Source: Rhynchopus euleeides (taxonomy: Eukaryota; Euglenozoa; Diplonemea; Diplonemida; Diplonemidae). Taken from it: a stretch of 64,000 nt of DNA. A model generated the notes under the pieces. It saw nothing but the letters and a program-made list of their open reading frames with translations, was not told the origin of the DNA and did not search any database. The stretch is from positions 1,240,001 through 1,304,000 of the forward strand of contig OY723265.1 in the NCBI GenBank assembly GCA_963210315.1, read 5' to 3'. The translations under genes were made by a program, and so were the position numbers. Each line of letters opens with the position of its first letter. Positions within the stretch are counted from its first letter, which is position 1. Of the stretch, positions 36,152-48,535 are shown piece after piece.

Positions 36152-39100
36152 ATGGTGAACTTCACCATCGATGAGGTCCGTCGGATCATGGACCACCCGG
36201 ACCAGATCCGGAACATGTATGTCTATGTCTGTGTGCTGCAGGGGGTGCCTTGTGTGTGTTGCAGTTGCAGTCTCAGTTGCGCCTTTGTCTGTGCCTCCTT
36301 GTGATTCTCGCCCGTCTTGCACCACGCACCGACACAACAGGTCCGTGATTGCGCACGTTGACCACGGTAAGTCGACGCTGACGGACTCGCTCGTTGCTGC
36401 GGCCGGTATCATTGCCATGGCCAAGGCTGGTGACGCGCGTCTGACCGACACGCGTGCGGACGAGCAGGTATGCCTGGGTGGTACTTGTTGCCTGTTGTGT
36501 GTCTGGACGAACGAAAGCCACGTCAACTGACGTATTTGGACACGCTGGGATTGGGACTGCGGTTCGAGGTCGGGCCACCGTTGTGTTTTGTGCGTGCCGA
36601 TTTAGGATGTGGTGGTCTCAACTTGTCAGCATCGTCAAGACCAAGACCAAGACCAACCCTCCCCTCCCTCGTCACAGGAGCGTTGCATCACGATCAAGTC
36701 GACCTCGATCTCGCTGTACTTCGAGCTGACGAAGGAGCTCGTGACGGACGAGGCGCTGAAGAGGCAGACCGGCGGGGAGCGCCGCGACTTCCTGATCAAC
36801 CTGATCGACTCCCCCGGGCACGTTGACTTCTCGTCGGAGGTGACGGCGGCTCTGCGTGTGACGGACGGTGCGCTCGTGGTGGTTGACTGCGTTGAGGGTG
36901 TGTGCGTGCAGACGGAGACGGTGCTGCGCCAGGCCCTGGCGGAGCGCATCAAGCCGGTGGTGATGGTGAACAAGGTGGACCGCGCGCTGCTGGAGCTGCA
37001 GCTGGACCCCGAGGAGGCGTACCAGTCGTTCTTCCGTACGATCCAGACGGTGAACGTGGTGATCGCGACGTACAACGACAAGCACCTCGGTGACGTGCAG
37101 GTGTACCCCGAGAACGGGACCGTCGGGTTCGGGTCTGGTCTGCACTCGTGGGCCTTCACGCTGAACAAGTTCGCGCGCATGTACGCGGCCAAGTTCGGTG
37201 TGGACGAGGAGAAGATGGTGAAGCGTCTGTGGGGTGACAGCTTCTTCGACGGGAAGCGCAAGAAGTGGACGAGCGAGGCGGTGGAGGGCGGCCAGCGCGC
37301 GTTCTGCCAGTTCTGCATGGAGCCGATCCGGAACGTGTTCGACGCGGTGATGAACGAGAAGAAGGACAAGATGGAGAAGATGATGAAGGCGCTGAACATC
37401 ACGCTGAAGGGTGACGAGAAGGACCTGACGCAGAAGAAGCTGCTGAAGTGCATCATGCAGAAGTTCCTGCCCGCCTCGGACGCGCTCCTGCAGATGATCG
37501 TGACGAAGCTGCCGTCGCCGAAGCAGGCGCAGTCGTACCGTGCGGACCAGCTGTACATGGGTGTGACGGAGCAGGAGGACGGGACGCTGGTGCCGAACAA
37601 CGACAAGTACTACCAGGGGCTGAAGGGCTGCGACCAGAACGGGCCGCTGCTGATGTACGTGTCGAAGATGGTCCCCGCGGCGGACAAGGGGCGCTTCATC
37701 GCGTTCGGGCGTGTCTTCTCGGGGAAGATCAAGGCCGGGCAGAAGTCGCGCATCATGGGGCCGAACCACGAGTACGGGACGAAGAAGGACATGGCGGTGA
37801 AGAACATCCAGCGCACGCTGCTGATGATGGGCCGCTACCAGGAGGCCGTGGAGGACGTGCCGTGCGGCAACGTCGTCGGTCTGGTCGGTGTCGACAACTT
37901 CATCGTGAAGACGGCGACGCTGACGGACGAGGGCGCCGCCGACTGCTACCCGCTGCGCGACATGAAGTACAGCGTGTCGCCCGTCGTGCGTGTGGCTGTG
38001 GAGTGCGCGTCGCCCGCGGACCTGCCCAAGCTTGTTGAGGGGCTGAAGCGTCTGTCGAAGTCCGACCCGCTGGTGCAGTGCTCCATCGAGGAGTCGGGTG
38101 AGCACATCATCGCCGGTGCGGGTGAGCTCCACCTCGAGATCTGCCTGAAGGACCTGCAGGAGGACTTCATGGCGGGCGCGAAGCTGAAGATCAGCGAGCC
38201 CGTGGTGTCGTTCCGTGAGACGATCACGCAGGACTCGGACCGCCAGTGCCTGTCGAAGTCGCCGAACAAGCACAACCGTCTGTTCTGCAGGGGTGCGCCG
38301 CTCGGCGACGAGCTGTGCCAGGCGATCGACGACGAGTCGAAGAACGTGCACTCCCAGGCGGACCCCAAGATCCGCGCGCGCACGCTGGCGGACGAGTTCG
38401 AGTGGGATGTCGCTGAGGCGCGCAAGATCTGGTGCTTCGGGCCGGACGGCAGCGGGCCGAACATCGTGGTGGACGTGACGAAGGGTGTGCAGAACATGAA
38501 CGAGCTGAAGGACTCGTTCGTGGCGGCGTGGAACTGGGCCGCGAAGGAGGGTGTGATGTGCGAGGAGCAGATGCGCGGTGTGCGGATCAACATCGAGGAC
38601 ATGACGATGCACGCGGACGCCATCCACCGTGGTGGTGGCCAGATCATCCCGACGGCGCGCCGTGTGTACTACGCGTGCTACCTGACGGCGAAGCCGGCCC
38701 TGATGGAGCCCGTCTTCCTGGTGGACATCCAGACCGTGGAGCACGCCATGGGCGGGATCTACGGTGTGCTGAACAAGCGCCGTGGTATCATGCTCGGGGA
38801 GGAGAACCGCCCCGGGACCCCGATCTACAACGTATGTACCGCGTTGCATCTTCGGTGGTGTCTGGTTGCTGCCTGTCGGGTGCCACGCCGATGCCTGCTC
38901 CGCTGCATGCTGCACGGGAGCCGGGCAAGGCACCGATGGGGGGCCTGTGTCACGGCCCTGTTTGGAGAGGTGCAGCCGCGCGTGCACAGGGATTGCTCGC
39001 ATTTTGCTATCTTTGATATCTTTGCTATATTTGCTACCTTTGCGCCTGGATCGTCACACACACCACACACATCCCTTCCCATTCACAGGTGCGTGCGTAC

Positions 39101-39552
39101 CTGCCGGTCTCCGAGTCGTTCGGGTTCACTGCTGACCTGCGTTCCCACACGGGTGGTCAGGTATGTGCTGCCTTTCTCTTTGTACTGATATTCATCCATA
39201 TGTTGGGTGTAGTGTGTGTGTGTGGAGTCTGCATCAGAGTTTGCTCCGTGTGTTGCGTGCCACTACAACAAAACGCTTGCCATGTGTGTGGTACGTGCTG
39301 AGTGCTGAGTGATTTGGTGCCCACGTTTTCCAGATTTTCCAGATTTTCCACATTTTCCACATTTTCCTCGCTTTCACCGATTCCTCCCCCCTACAGGCCT
39401 TCCCGCAGTGCGTGTTCGACCACTGGGCGATGTTCCCCGGTGACCCGATGGCGGAGTCTGGTCTGGCCTCGGACCTGGTCAAGAAGACCCGTCTGCGCAA
39501 GGGTCTGAAGCCTGAGGTGCCCGGCCTGGACAACTTCTACGACAAGCTGTAG
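36152..39552 (+). CDS. EEF2: Elongation factor 2, copy 10
   Basis: Exons 36152-36216, 36341-36467, 36678-38831, 39089-39160 and 39397-39552. Intact, with the standard introns and protein. Confidence 0.97.
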
Positions 39553-40289
39553 ACGACGCTGTCCACACAACGGAAGACACACACACATCACTGATCCGTT
39601 GATTTTGTTTTCATTTTCATTTTCATTTCCATTTTCCTCTTCCTCTTCCTCTTCTATTTTTTGATTTCCATTCTTCTTTTTCCGTTTCCGTTTCCGTTTC
39701 TCCTTTACCCCGACCATCCCCCCCCGCCATTTTTTACCTTTTCTCTTCTGTTTTTCCGATTCTTTCGTTCTTCATTGTCATCTTCCTTTTTCCTTTCGAC
39801 ATTTCTCCTTTTTTTTTATCCGCTTCCCTCAGCGCCCGCAAGACTTGCCTGCATGTGGGTGTGGGCGAAAAACCCTCCCCCCTCCCGCCTTCCTCTTTTT
39901 TCTTTTTTGCTGATTGGTCGGGTCCGTGTTGTGCGGCCCCGTTCTTTCTCATGGTTGCAGAAACAAAAAAAAGATGTGCAGGCGGTGGCCAGGGACCACA
40001 AGACCCTGCGCTGAGAGACACAAAACGTGGTGTGCGGAGGATATGCATCAGATATGAGTATGAGTGTTGACGAAGAAGAGAAGAGTCCGCGTTGCATGCA
40101 CAAGCTGGACTCGGAGCAGAGCAACGACCGACGTGACGAGCGAGATTCGATGGAGAAGCGGCCCCACCCGCCCCCACCCTTTCCGTTTTCCACTGTGTGC
40201 CGCACATCACGCATTCCGTCTTCCGCATTGCGCCAGTTCCAAACCCACACGCACACCTCTCCAGGGCATCAACAGGGAATTCGGTCAAG
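39553..40289 (+). other. Spacer between copies 10 and 11 (737 bp)
   Basis: One extra TTTTCA hexamer, as after copy 5, but on the A8 background, so the gain either arose twice or was transferred. No gene. Confidence 0.85.
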
Positions 40290-43200
40290 ATGGTGAACTT
40301 CACCATCGATGAGGTCCGTCGGATCATGGACCACCCGGACCAGATCCGGAACATGTATGTCTATGTCTGTGTGCTGCAGGGGGTGCCTTGTGTGTGTTGC
40401 AGTTGCAGTCTCAGTTGCGCCTTTGTCTGTGCCTCCTTGTGATTCTCGCCCGTCTTGCACCACGCACCGACACAACAGGTCCGTGATTGCGCACGTTGAC
40501 CACGGTAAGTCGACGCTGACGGACTCGCTCGTTGCTGCGGCCGGTATCATTGCCATGGCCAAGGCTGGTGACGCGCGTCTGACCGACACGCGTGCGGACG
40601 AGCAGGTATGCCTGGGTGGTACTTGTTGCCTGTTGTGTGTCTGGACGAACGAAAGCCACGTCAACTGACGTATTTGGACACGCTGGGATTGGGACTGCGG
40701 TTCGAGGTCGGGCCACCGTTGTGTTTTGTGCGTGCCGATTTAGGATGTGGTGGTCTCAACTTGTCAGCATCGTCAAGACCAAGACCAAGACCAACCCTCC
40801 CCTCCCTCGTCACAGGAGCGTTGCATCACGATCAAGTCGACCTCGATCTCGCTGTACTTCGAGCTGACGAAGGAGCTCGTGACGGACGAGGCGCTGAAGA
40901 GGCAGACCGGCGGGGAGCGCCGCGACTTCCTGATCAACCTGATCGACTCCCCCGGGCACGTTGACTTCTCGTCGGAGGTGACGGCGGCTCTGCGTGTGAC
41001 GGACGGTGCGCTCGTGGTGGTTGACTGCGTTGAGGGTGTGTGCGTGCAGACGGAGACGGTGCTGCGCCAGGCCCTGGCGGAGCGCATCAAGCCGGTGGTG
41101 ATGGTGAACAAGGTGGACCGCGCGCTGCTGGAGCTGCAGCTGGACCCCGAGGAGGCGTACCAGTCGTTCTTCCGTACGATCCAGACGGTGAACGTGGTGA
41201 TCGCGACGTACAACGACAAGCACCTCGGTGACGTGCAGGTGTACCCCGAGAACGGGACCGTCGGGTTCGGGTCTGGTCTGCACTCGTGGGCCTTCACGCT
41301 GAACAAGTTCGCGCGCATGTACGCGGCCAAGTTCGGTGTGGACGAGGAGAAGATGGTGAAGCGTCTGTGGGGTGACAGCTTCTTCGACGGGAAGCGCAAG
41401 AAGTGGACGAGCGAGGCGGTGGAGGGCGGCCAGCGCGCGTTCTGCCAGTTCTGCATGGAGCCGATCCGGAACGTGTTCGACGCGGTGATGAACGAGAAGA
41501 AGGACAAGATGGAGAAGATGATGAAGGCGCTGAACATCACGCTGAAGGGTGACGAGAAGGACCTGACGCAGAAGAAGCTGCTGAAGTGCATCATGCAGAA
41601 GTTCCTGCCCGCCTCGGACGCGCTCCTGCAGATGATCGTGACGAAGCTGCCGTCGCCGAAGCAGGCGCAGTCGTACCGTGCGGACCAGCTGTACATGGGT
41701 GTGACGGAGCAGGAGGACGGGACGCTGGTGCCGAACAACGACAAGTACTACCAGGGGCTGAAGGGCTGCGACCAGAACGGGCCGCTGCTGATGTACGTGT
41801 CGAAGATGGTCCCCGCGGCGGACAAGGGGCGCTTCATCGCGTTCGGGCGTGTCTTCTCGGGGAAGATCAAGGCCGGGCAGAAGTCGCGCATCATGGGGCC
41901 GAACCACGAGTACGGGACGAAGAAGGACATGGCGGTGAAGAACATCCAGCGCACGCTGCTGATGATGGGCCGCTACCAGGAGGCCGTGGAGGACGTGCCG
42001 TGCGGCAACGTCGTCGGTCTGGTCGGTGTCGACAACTTCATCGTGAAGACGGCGACGCTGACGGACGAGGGCGCCGCCGACTGCTACCCGCTGCGCGACA
42101 TGAAGTACAGCGTGTCGCCCGTCGTGCGTGTGGCTGTGGAGTGCGCGTCGCCCGCGGACCTGCCCAAGCTTGTTGAGGGGCTGAAGCGTCTGTCGAAGTC
42201 CGACCCGCTGGTGCAGTGCTCCATCGAGGAGTCGGGTGAGCACATCATCGCCGGTGCGGGTGAGCTCCACCTCGAGATCTGCCTGAAGGACCTGCAGGAG
42301 GACTTCATGGCGGGCGCGAAGCTGAAGATCAGCGAGCCCGTGGTGTCGTTCCGTGAGACGATCACGCAGGACTCGGACCGCCAGTGCCTGTCGAAGTCGC
42401 CGAACAAGCACAACCGTCTGTTCTGCAGGGGTGCGCCGCTCGGCGACGAGCTGTGCCAGGCGATCGACGACGAGTCGAAGAACGTGCACTCCCAGGCGGA
42501 CCCCAAGATCCGCGCGCGCACGCTGGCGGACGAGTTCGAGTGGGATGTCGCTGAGGCGCGCAAGATCTGGTGCTTCGGGCCGGACGGCAGCGGGCCGAAC
42601 ATCGTGGTGGACGTGACGAAGGGTGTGCAGAACATGAACGAGCTGAAGGACTCGTTCGTGGCGGCGTGGAACTGGGCCGCGAAGGAGGGTGTGATGTGCG
42701 AGGAGCAGATGCGCGGTGTGCGGATCAACATCGAGGACATGACGATGCACGCGGACGCCATCCACCGTGGTGGTGGCCAGATCATCCCGACGGCGCGCCG
42801 TGTGTACTACGCGTGCTACCTGACGGCGAAGCCGGCCCTGATGGAGCCCGTCTTCCTGGTGGACATCCAGACCGTGGAGCACGCCATGGGCGGGATCTAC
42901 GGTGTGCTGAACAAGCGCCGTGGTATCATGCTCGGGGAGGAGAACCGCCCCGGGACCCCGATCTACAACGTATGTACCGCGTTGCATCTTCGGTGGTGTC
43001 TGGTTGCTGCCTGTCGGGTGCCACGCCGATGCCTGCTCCGCTGCATGCTGCACGGGAGCCGGGCAAGGCACCGATGGGGGGCCTGTGTCACGGCCCTGTT
43101 TGGAGAGGTGCAGCCGCGCGTGCACAGGGATTGCTCGCATTTTGCTATCTTTGATATCTTTGCTATATTTGCTACCTTTGCGCCTGGATCGTCACACACA

Positions 43201-43681
43201 CCACACACATCCCTTCCCATTCACAGGTGCGTGCGTACCTGCCGGTCTCCGAGTCGTTCGGGTTCACTGCTGACCTGCGTTCCCACACGGGTGGTCAGGT
43301 ATGTGCTGCCTTTCTCTTTGTACTGATATTCATCCATATGTTGGGTGTAGTGTGTGTGTGTGGAGTCTGCATCAGAGTTTGCTCCGTGTGTTGCGTGCCA
43401 CTACAACAAAACGCTTGCCATGTGTGTGGTACGTGCTGAGTGCTGAGTGATTTGGTGCCCACGTTTTCCAGATTTTCCAGATTTTCCACATTTTCCTCGC
43501 TTTCACCGATTCCTCCCCCCTACAGGCCTTCCCGCAGTGCGTGTTCGACCACTGGGCGATGTTCCCCGGTGACCCGATGGCGGAGTCTGGTCTGGCCTCG
43601 GACCTGGTCAAGAAGACCCGTCTGCGCAAGGGTCTGAAGCCTGAGGTGCCCGGCCTGGACAACTTCTACGACAAGCTGTAG
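40290..43681 (+). CDS. EEF2: Elongation factor 2, copy 11 (short intron 4)
   Basis: Exons 40290-40354, 40479-40605, 40816-42969, 43227-43298 and 43526-43681. Intron 4 (43299-43525) is 227 nt because one TTTTCCACA 9-mer is missing (two CAGA-type and one CACA-type remain). Exons and protein are standard. Confidence 0.97.
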
Positions 43682-44412
43682 ACGACGCTGTCCACACAAC
43701 GGAAGACACACACACATCACTGATCCGTTGATTTTGTTTTCATTTTCATTTCCATTTTCCTCTTCCTCTTCCTCTTCTATTTTTTGATTTCCATTCTTCT
43801 TTTTCCGTTTCCGTTTCCGTTTCTCTTTTACCCCGACCATCCCCCCCCGCCATTTTTTACCTTTTCTCTTCTGTTTTTCCGATTCTTTCGTTCTTCATTG
43901 TCATCTTCCTTTTTCCTTTCGACATTTCTCCTTTTTTTTTATCCGCTTCCCTCAGCGCCCGCAAGACTTGCCTGCATGTGGGTGTGGGCGAAAAACCCTC
44001 CCCCCTCCCGCCTTCCTCTTTTTTCTTTTTTGCTGATTGGTCGGGTCCGTGTTGTGCGGCCCCGTTCTTTCTCATGGTTGCAGAAACAAAAAAAAGATGT
44101 GCAGGCGGTGGCCAGGGACCACAAGACCCTGCGCTGAGAGACACAAAACGTGGTGTGCGGAGGATATGCATCAGATATGAGTATGAGTGTTGACGAAGAA
44201 GAGAAGAGTCCGCGTTGCATGCACAAGCTGGACTCGGAGCAGAGCAACGACCGACGTGACGAGCGAGATTCGATGGAGAAGCGGCCCCACCCGCCCCCAC
44301 CCTTTCCGTTTTCCACTGTGTGCCGCACATCACGCATTCCGTCTTCCGCATTGCGCCAGTTCCAAACCCACACGCACACCTCTCCAGGGCATCAACAGGG
44401 AATTCGGTCAAG
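43682..44412 (+). other. Spacer between copies 11 and 12 (731 bp)
   Basis: A8, T9, and a C-to-T change turning TTCTCCTTTACC into TTCTCTTTTACC (around 43826), shared only with the next spacer. No gene. Confidence 0.85.
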
Positions 44413-47400
44413 ATGGTGAACTTCACCATCGATGAGGTCCGTCGGATCATGGACCACCCGGACCAGATCCGGAACATGTATGTCTATGTCTGTGTGCTGC
44501 AGGGGGTGCCTTGTGTGTGTTGCAGTTGCAGTCTCAGTTGCGCCTTTGTCTGTGCCTCCTTGTGATTCTCGCCCGTCTTGCACCACGCACCGACACAACA
44601 GGTCCGTGATTGCGCACGTTGACCACGGTAAGTCGACGCTGACGGACTCGCTCGTTGCTGCGGCCGGTATCATTGCCATGGCCAAGGCTGGTGACGCGCG
44701 TCTGACCGACACGCGTGCGGACGAGCAGGTATGCCTGGGTGGTACTTGTTGCCTGTTGTGTGTCTGGACGAACGAAAGCCACGTCAACTGACGTATTTGG
44801 ACACGCTGGGATTGGGACTGCGGTTCGAGGTCGGGCCACCGTTGTGTTTTGTGCGTGCCGATTTAGGATGTGGTGGTCTCAACTTGTCAGCATCGTCAAG
44901 ACCAAGACCAAGACCAACCCTCCCCTCCCTCGTCACAGGAGCGTTGCATCACGATCAAGTCGACCTCGATCTCGCTGTACTTCGAGCTGACGAAGGAGCT
45001 CGTGACGGACGAGGCGCTGAAGAGGCAGACCGGCGGGGAGCGCCGCGACTTCCTGATCAACCTGATCGACTCCCCCGGGCACGTTGACTTCTCGTCGGAG
45101 GTGACGGCGGCTCTGCGTGTGACGGACGGTGCGCTCGTGGTGGTTGACTGCGTTGAGGGTGTGTGCGTGCAGACGGAGACGGTGCTGCGCCAGGCCCTGG
45201 CGGAGCGCATCAAGCCGGTGGTGATGGTGAACAAGGTGGACCGCGCGCTGCTGGAGCTGCAGCTGGACCCCGAGGAGGCGTACCAGTCGTTCTTCCGTAC
45301 GATCCAGACGGTGAACGTGGTGATCGCGACGTACAACGACAAGCACCTCGGTGACGTGCAGGTGTACCCCGAGAACGGGACCGTCGGGTTCGGGTCTGGT
45401 CTGCACTCGTGGGCCTTCACGCTGAACAAGTTCGCGCGCATGTACGCGGCCAAGTTCGGTGTGGACGAGGAGAAGATGGTGAAGCGTCTGTGGGGTGACA
45501 GCTTCTTCGACGGGAAGCGCAAGAAGTGGACGAGCGAGGCGGTGGAGGGCGGCCAGCGCGCGTTCTGCCAGTTCTGCATGGAGCCGATCCGGAACGTGTT
45601 CGACGCGGTGATGAACGAGAAGAAGGACAAGATGGAGAAGATGATGAAGGCGCTGAACATCACGCTGAAGGGTGACGAGAAGGACCTGACGCAGAAGAAG
45701 CTGCTGAAGTGCATCATGCAGAAGTTCCTGCCCGCCTCGGACGCGCTCCTGCAGATGATCGTGACGAAGCTGCCGTCGCCGAAGCAGGCGCAGTCGTACC
45801 GTGCGGACCAGCTGTACATGGGTGTGACGGAGCAGGAGGACGGGACGCTGGTGCCGAACAACGACAAGTACTACCAGGGGCTGAAGGGCTGCGACCAGAA
45901 CGGGCCGCTGCTGATGTACGTGTCGAAGATGGTCCCCGCGGCGGACAAGGGGCGCTTCATCGCGTTCGGGCGTGTCTTCTCGGGGAAGATCAAGGCCGGG
46001 CAGAAGTCGCGCATCATGGGGCCGAACCACGAGTACGGGACGAAGAAGGACATGGCGGTGAAGAACATCCAGCGCACGCTGCTGATGATGGGCCGCTACC
46101 AGGAGGCCGTGGAGGACGTGCCGTGCGGCAACGTCGTCGGTCTGGTCGGTGTCGACAACTTCATCGTGAAGACGGCGACGCTGACGGACGAGGGCGCCGC
46201 CGACTGCTACCCGCTGCGCGACATGAAGTACAGCGTGTCGCCCGTCGTGCGTGTGGCTGTGGAGTGCGCGTCGCCCGCGGACCTGCCCAAGCTTGTTGAG
46301 GGGCTGAAGCGTCTGTCGAAGTCCGACCCGCTGGTGCAGTGCTCCATCGAGGAGTCGGGTGAGCACATCATCGCCGGTGCGGGTGAGCTCCACCTCGAGA
46401 TCTGCCTGAAGGACCTGCAGGAGGACTTCATGGCGGGCGCGAAGCTGAAGATCAGCGAGCCCGTGGTGTCGTTCCGTGAGACGATCACGCAGGACTCGGA
46501 CCGCCAGTGCCTGTCGAAGTCGCCGAACAAGCACAACCGTCTGTTCTGCAGGGGTGCGCCGCTCGGCGACGAGCTGTGCCAGGCGATCGACGACGAGTCG
46601 AAGAACGTGCACTCCCAGGCGGACCCCAAGATCCGCGCGCGCACGCTGGCGGACGAGTTCGAGTGGGATGTCGCTGAGGCGCGCAAGATCTGGTGCTTCG
46701 GGCCGGACGGCAGCGGGCCGAACATCGTGGTGGACGTGACGAAGGGTGTGCAGAACATGAACGAGCTGAAGGACTCGTTCGTGGCGGCGTGGAACTGGGC
46801 CGCGAAGGAGGGTGTGATGTGCGAGGAGCAGATGCGCGGTGTGCGGATCAACATCGAGGACATGACGATGCACGCGGACGCCATCCACCGTGGTGGTGGC
46901 CAGATCATCCCGACGGCGCGCCGTGTGTACTACGCGTGCTACCTGACGGCGAAGCCGGCCCTGATGGAGCCCGTCTTCCTGGTGGACATCCAGACCGTGG
47001 AGCACGCCATGGGCGGGATCTACGGTGTGCTGAACAAGCGCCGTGGTATCATGCTCGGGGAGGAGAACCGCCCCGGGACCCCGATCTACAACGTATGTAC
47101 CGCGTTGCATCTTCGGTGGTGTCTGGTTGCTGCCTGTCGGGTGCCACGCCGATGCCTGCTCCGCTGCATGCTGCACGGGAGCCGGGCAAGGCACCGATGG
47201 GGGGCCTGTGTCACGGCCCTGTTTGGAGAGGTGCAGCCGCGCGTGCACAGGGATTGCTCGCATTTTGCTATCTTTGATATCTTTGCTATATTTGCTACCT
47301 TTGCGCCTGGATCGTCACACACACCACACACATCCCTTCCCATTCACAGGTGCGTGCGTACCTGCCGGTCTCCGAGTCGTTCGGGTTCACTGCTGACCTG

Positions 47401-47804
47401 CGTTCCCACACGGGTGGTCAGGTATGTGCTGCCTTTCTCTTTGTACTGATATTCATCCATATGTTGGGTGTAGTGTGTGTGTGTGGAGTCTGCATCAGAG
47501 TTTGCTCCGTGTGTTGCGTGCCACTACAACAAAACGCTTGCCATGTGTGTGGTACGTGCTGAGTGCTGAGTGATTTGGTGCCCACGTTTTCCAGATTTTC
47601 CACATTTTCCACATTTTCCTCGCTTTCACCGATTCCTCCCCCCTACAGGCCTTCCCGCAGTGCGTGTTCGACCACTGGGCGATGTTCCCCGGTGACCCGA
47701 TGGCGGAGTCTGGTCTGGCCTCGGACCTGGTCAAGAAGACCCGTCTGCGCAAGGGTCTGAAGCCTGAGGTGCCCGGCCTGGACAACTTCTACGACAAGCT
47801 GTAG
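44413..47804 (+). CDS. EEF2: Elongation factor 2, copy 12 (short intron 4)
   Basis: Exons 44413-44477, 44602-44728, 44939-47092, 47350-47421 and 47649-47804. Intron 4 (47422-47648) is also 227 nt, but here a TTTTCCAGA 9-mer is missing (one CAGA-type and two CACA-type remain), so the loss differs from that in copy 11. The protein is standard. Confidence 0.97.
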
Positions 47805-48535
47805 ACGACGCTGTCCACACAACGGAAGACACACACACATCACTGATCCGTTGATTTTGTTTTCATTTTCATTTCCATTTTCCTCTTCCTCTTCCTCTTC
47901 TATTTTTTGATTTCCATTCTTCTTTTTCCGTTTCCGTTTCCGTTTCTCTTTTACCCCGACCATCCCCCCCCGCCATTTTTTACCTTTTCTCTTCTGTTTT
48001 TCCGATTCTTTCGTTCTTCATTGTCATCTTCCTTTTTCCTTTCGACATTTCTCCTTTTTTTTTATCCGCTTCCCTCAGCGCCCGCAAGACTTGCCTGCAT
48101 GTGGGTGTGGGCGAAAAACCCTCCCCCCTCCCGCCTTCCTCTTTTTTCTTTTTTGCTGATTGGTCGGGTCCGTGTTGTGCGGCCCCGTTCTTTCTCATGG
48201 TTGCAGAAACAAAAAAAAGATGTGCAGGCGGTGGCCAGGGACCACAAGACCCTGCGCTGAGAGACACAAAACGTGGTGTGCGGAGGATATGCATCAGATA
48301 TGAGTATGAGTGTTGACGAAGAAGAGAAGAGTCCGCGTTGCATGCACAAGCTGGACTCGGAGCAGAGCAACGACCGACGTGACGAGCGAGATTCGATGGA
48401 GAAGCGGCCCCACCCGCCCCCACCCTTTCCGTTTTCCACTGTGTGCCGCACATCACGCATTCCGTCTTCCGCATTGCGCCAGTTCCAAACCCACACGCAC
48501 ACCTCTCCAGGGCATCAACAGGGAATTCGGTCAAG
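47805..48535 (+). other. Spacer between copies 12 and 13 (731 bp)
   Basis: A8, T9, and the same C-to-T change as in the preceding spacer (around 47949). No gene. Confidence 0.85.
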
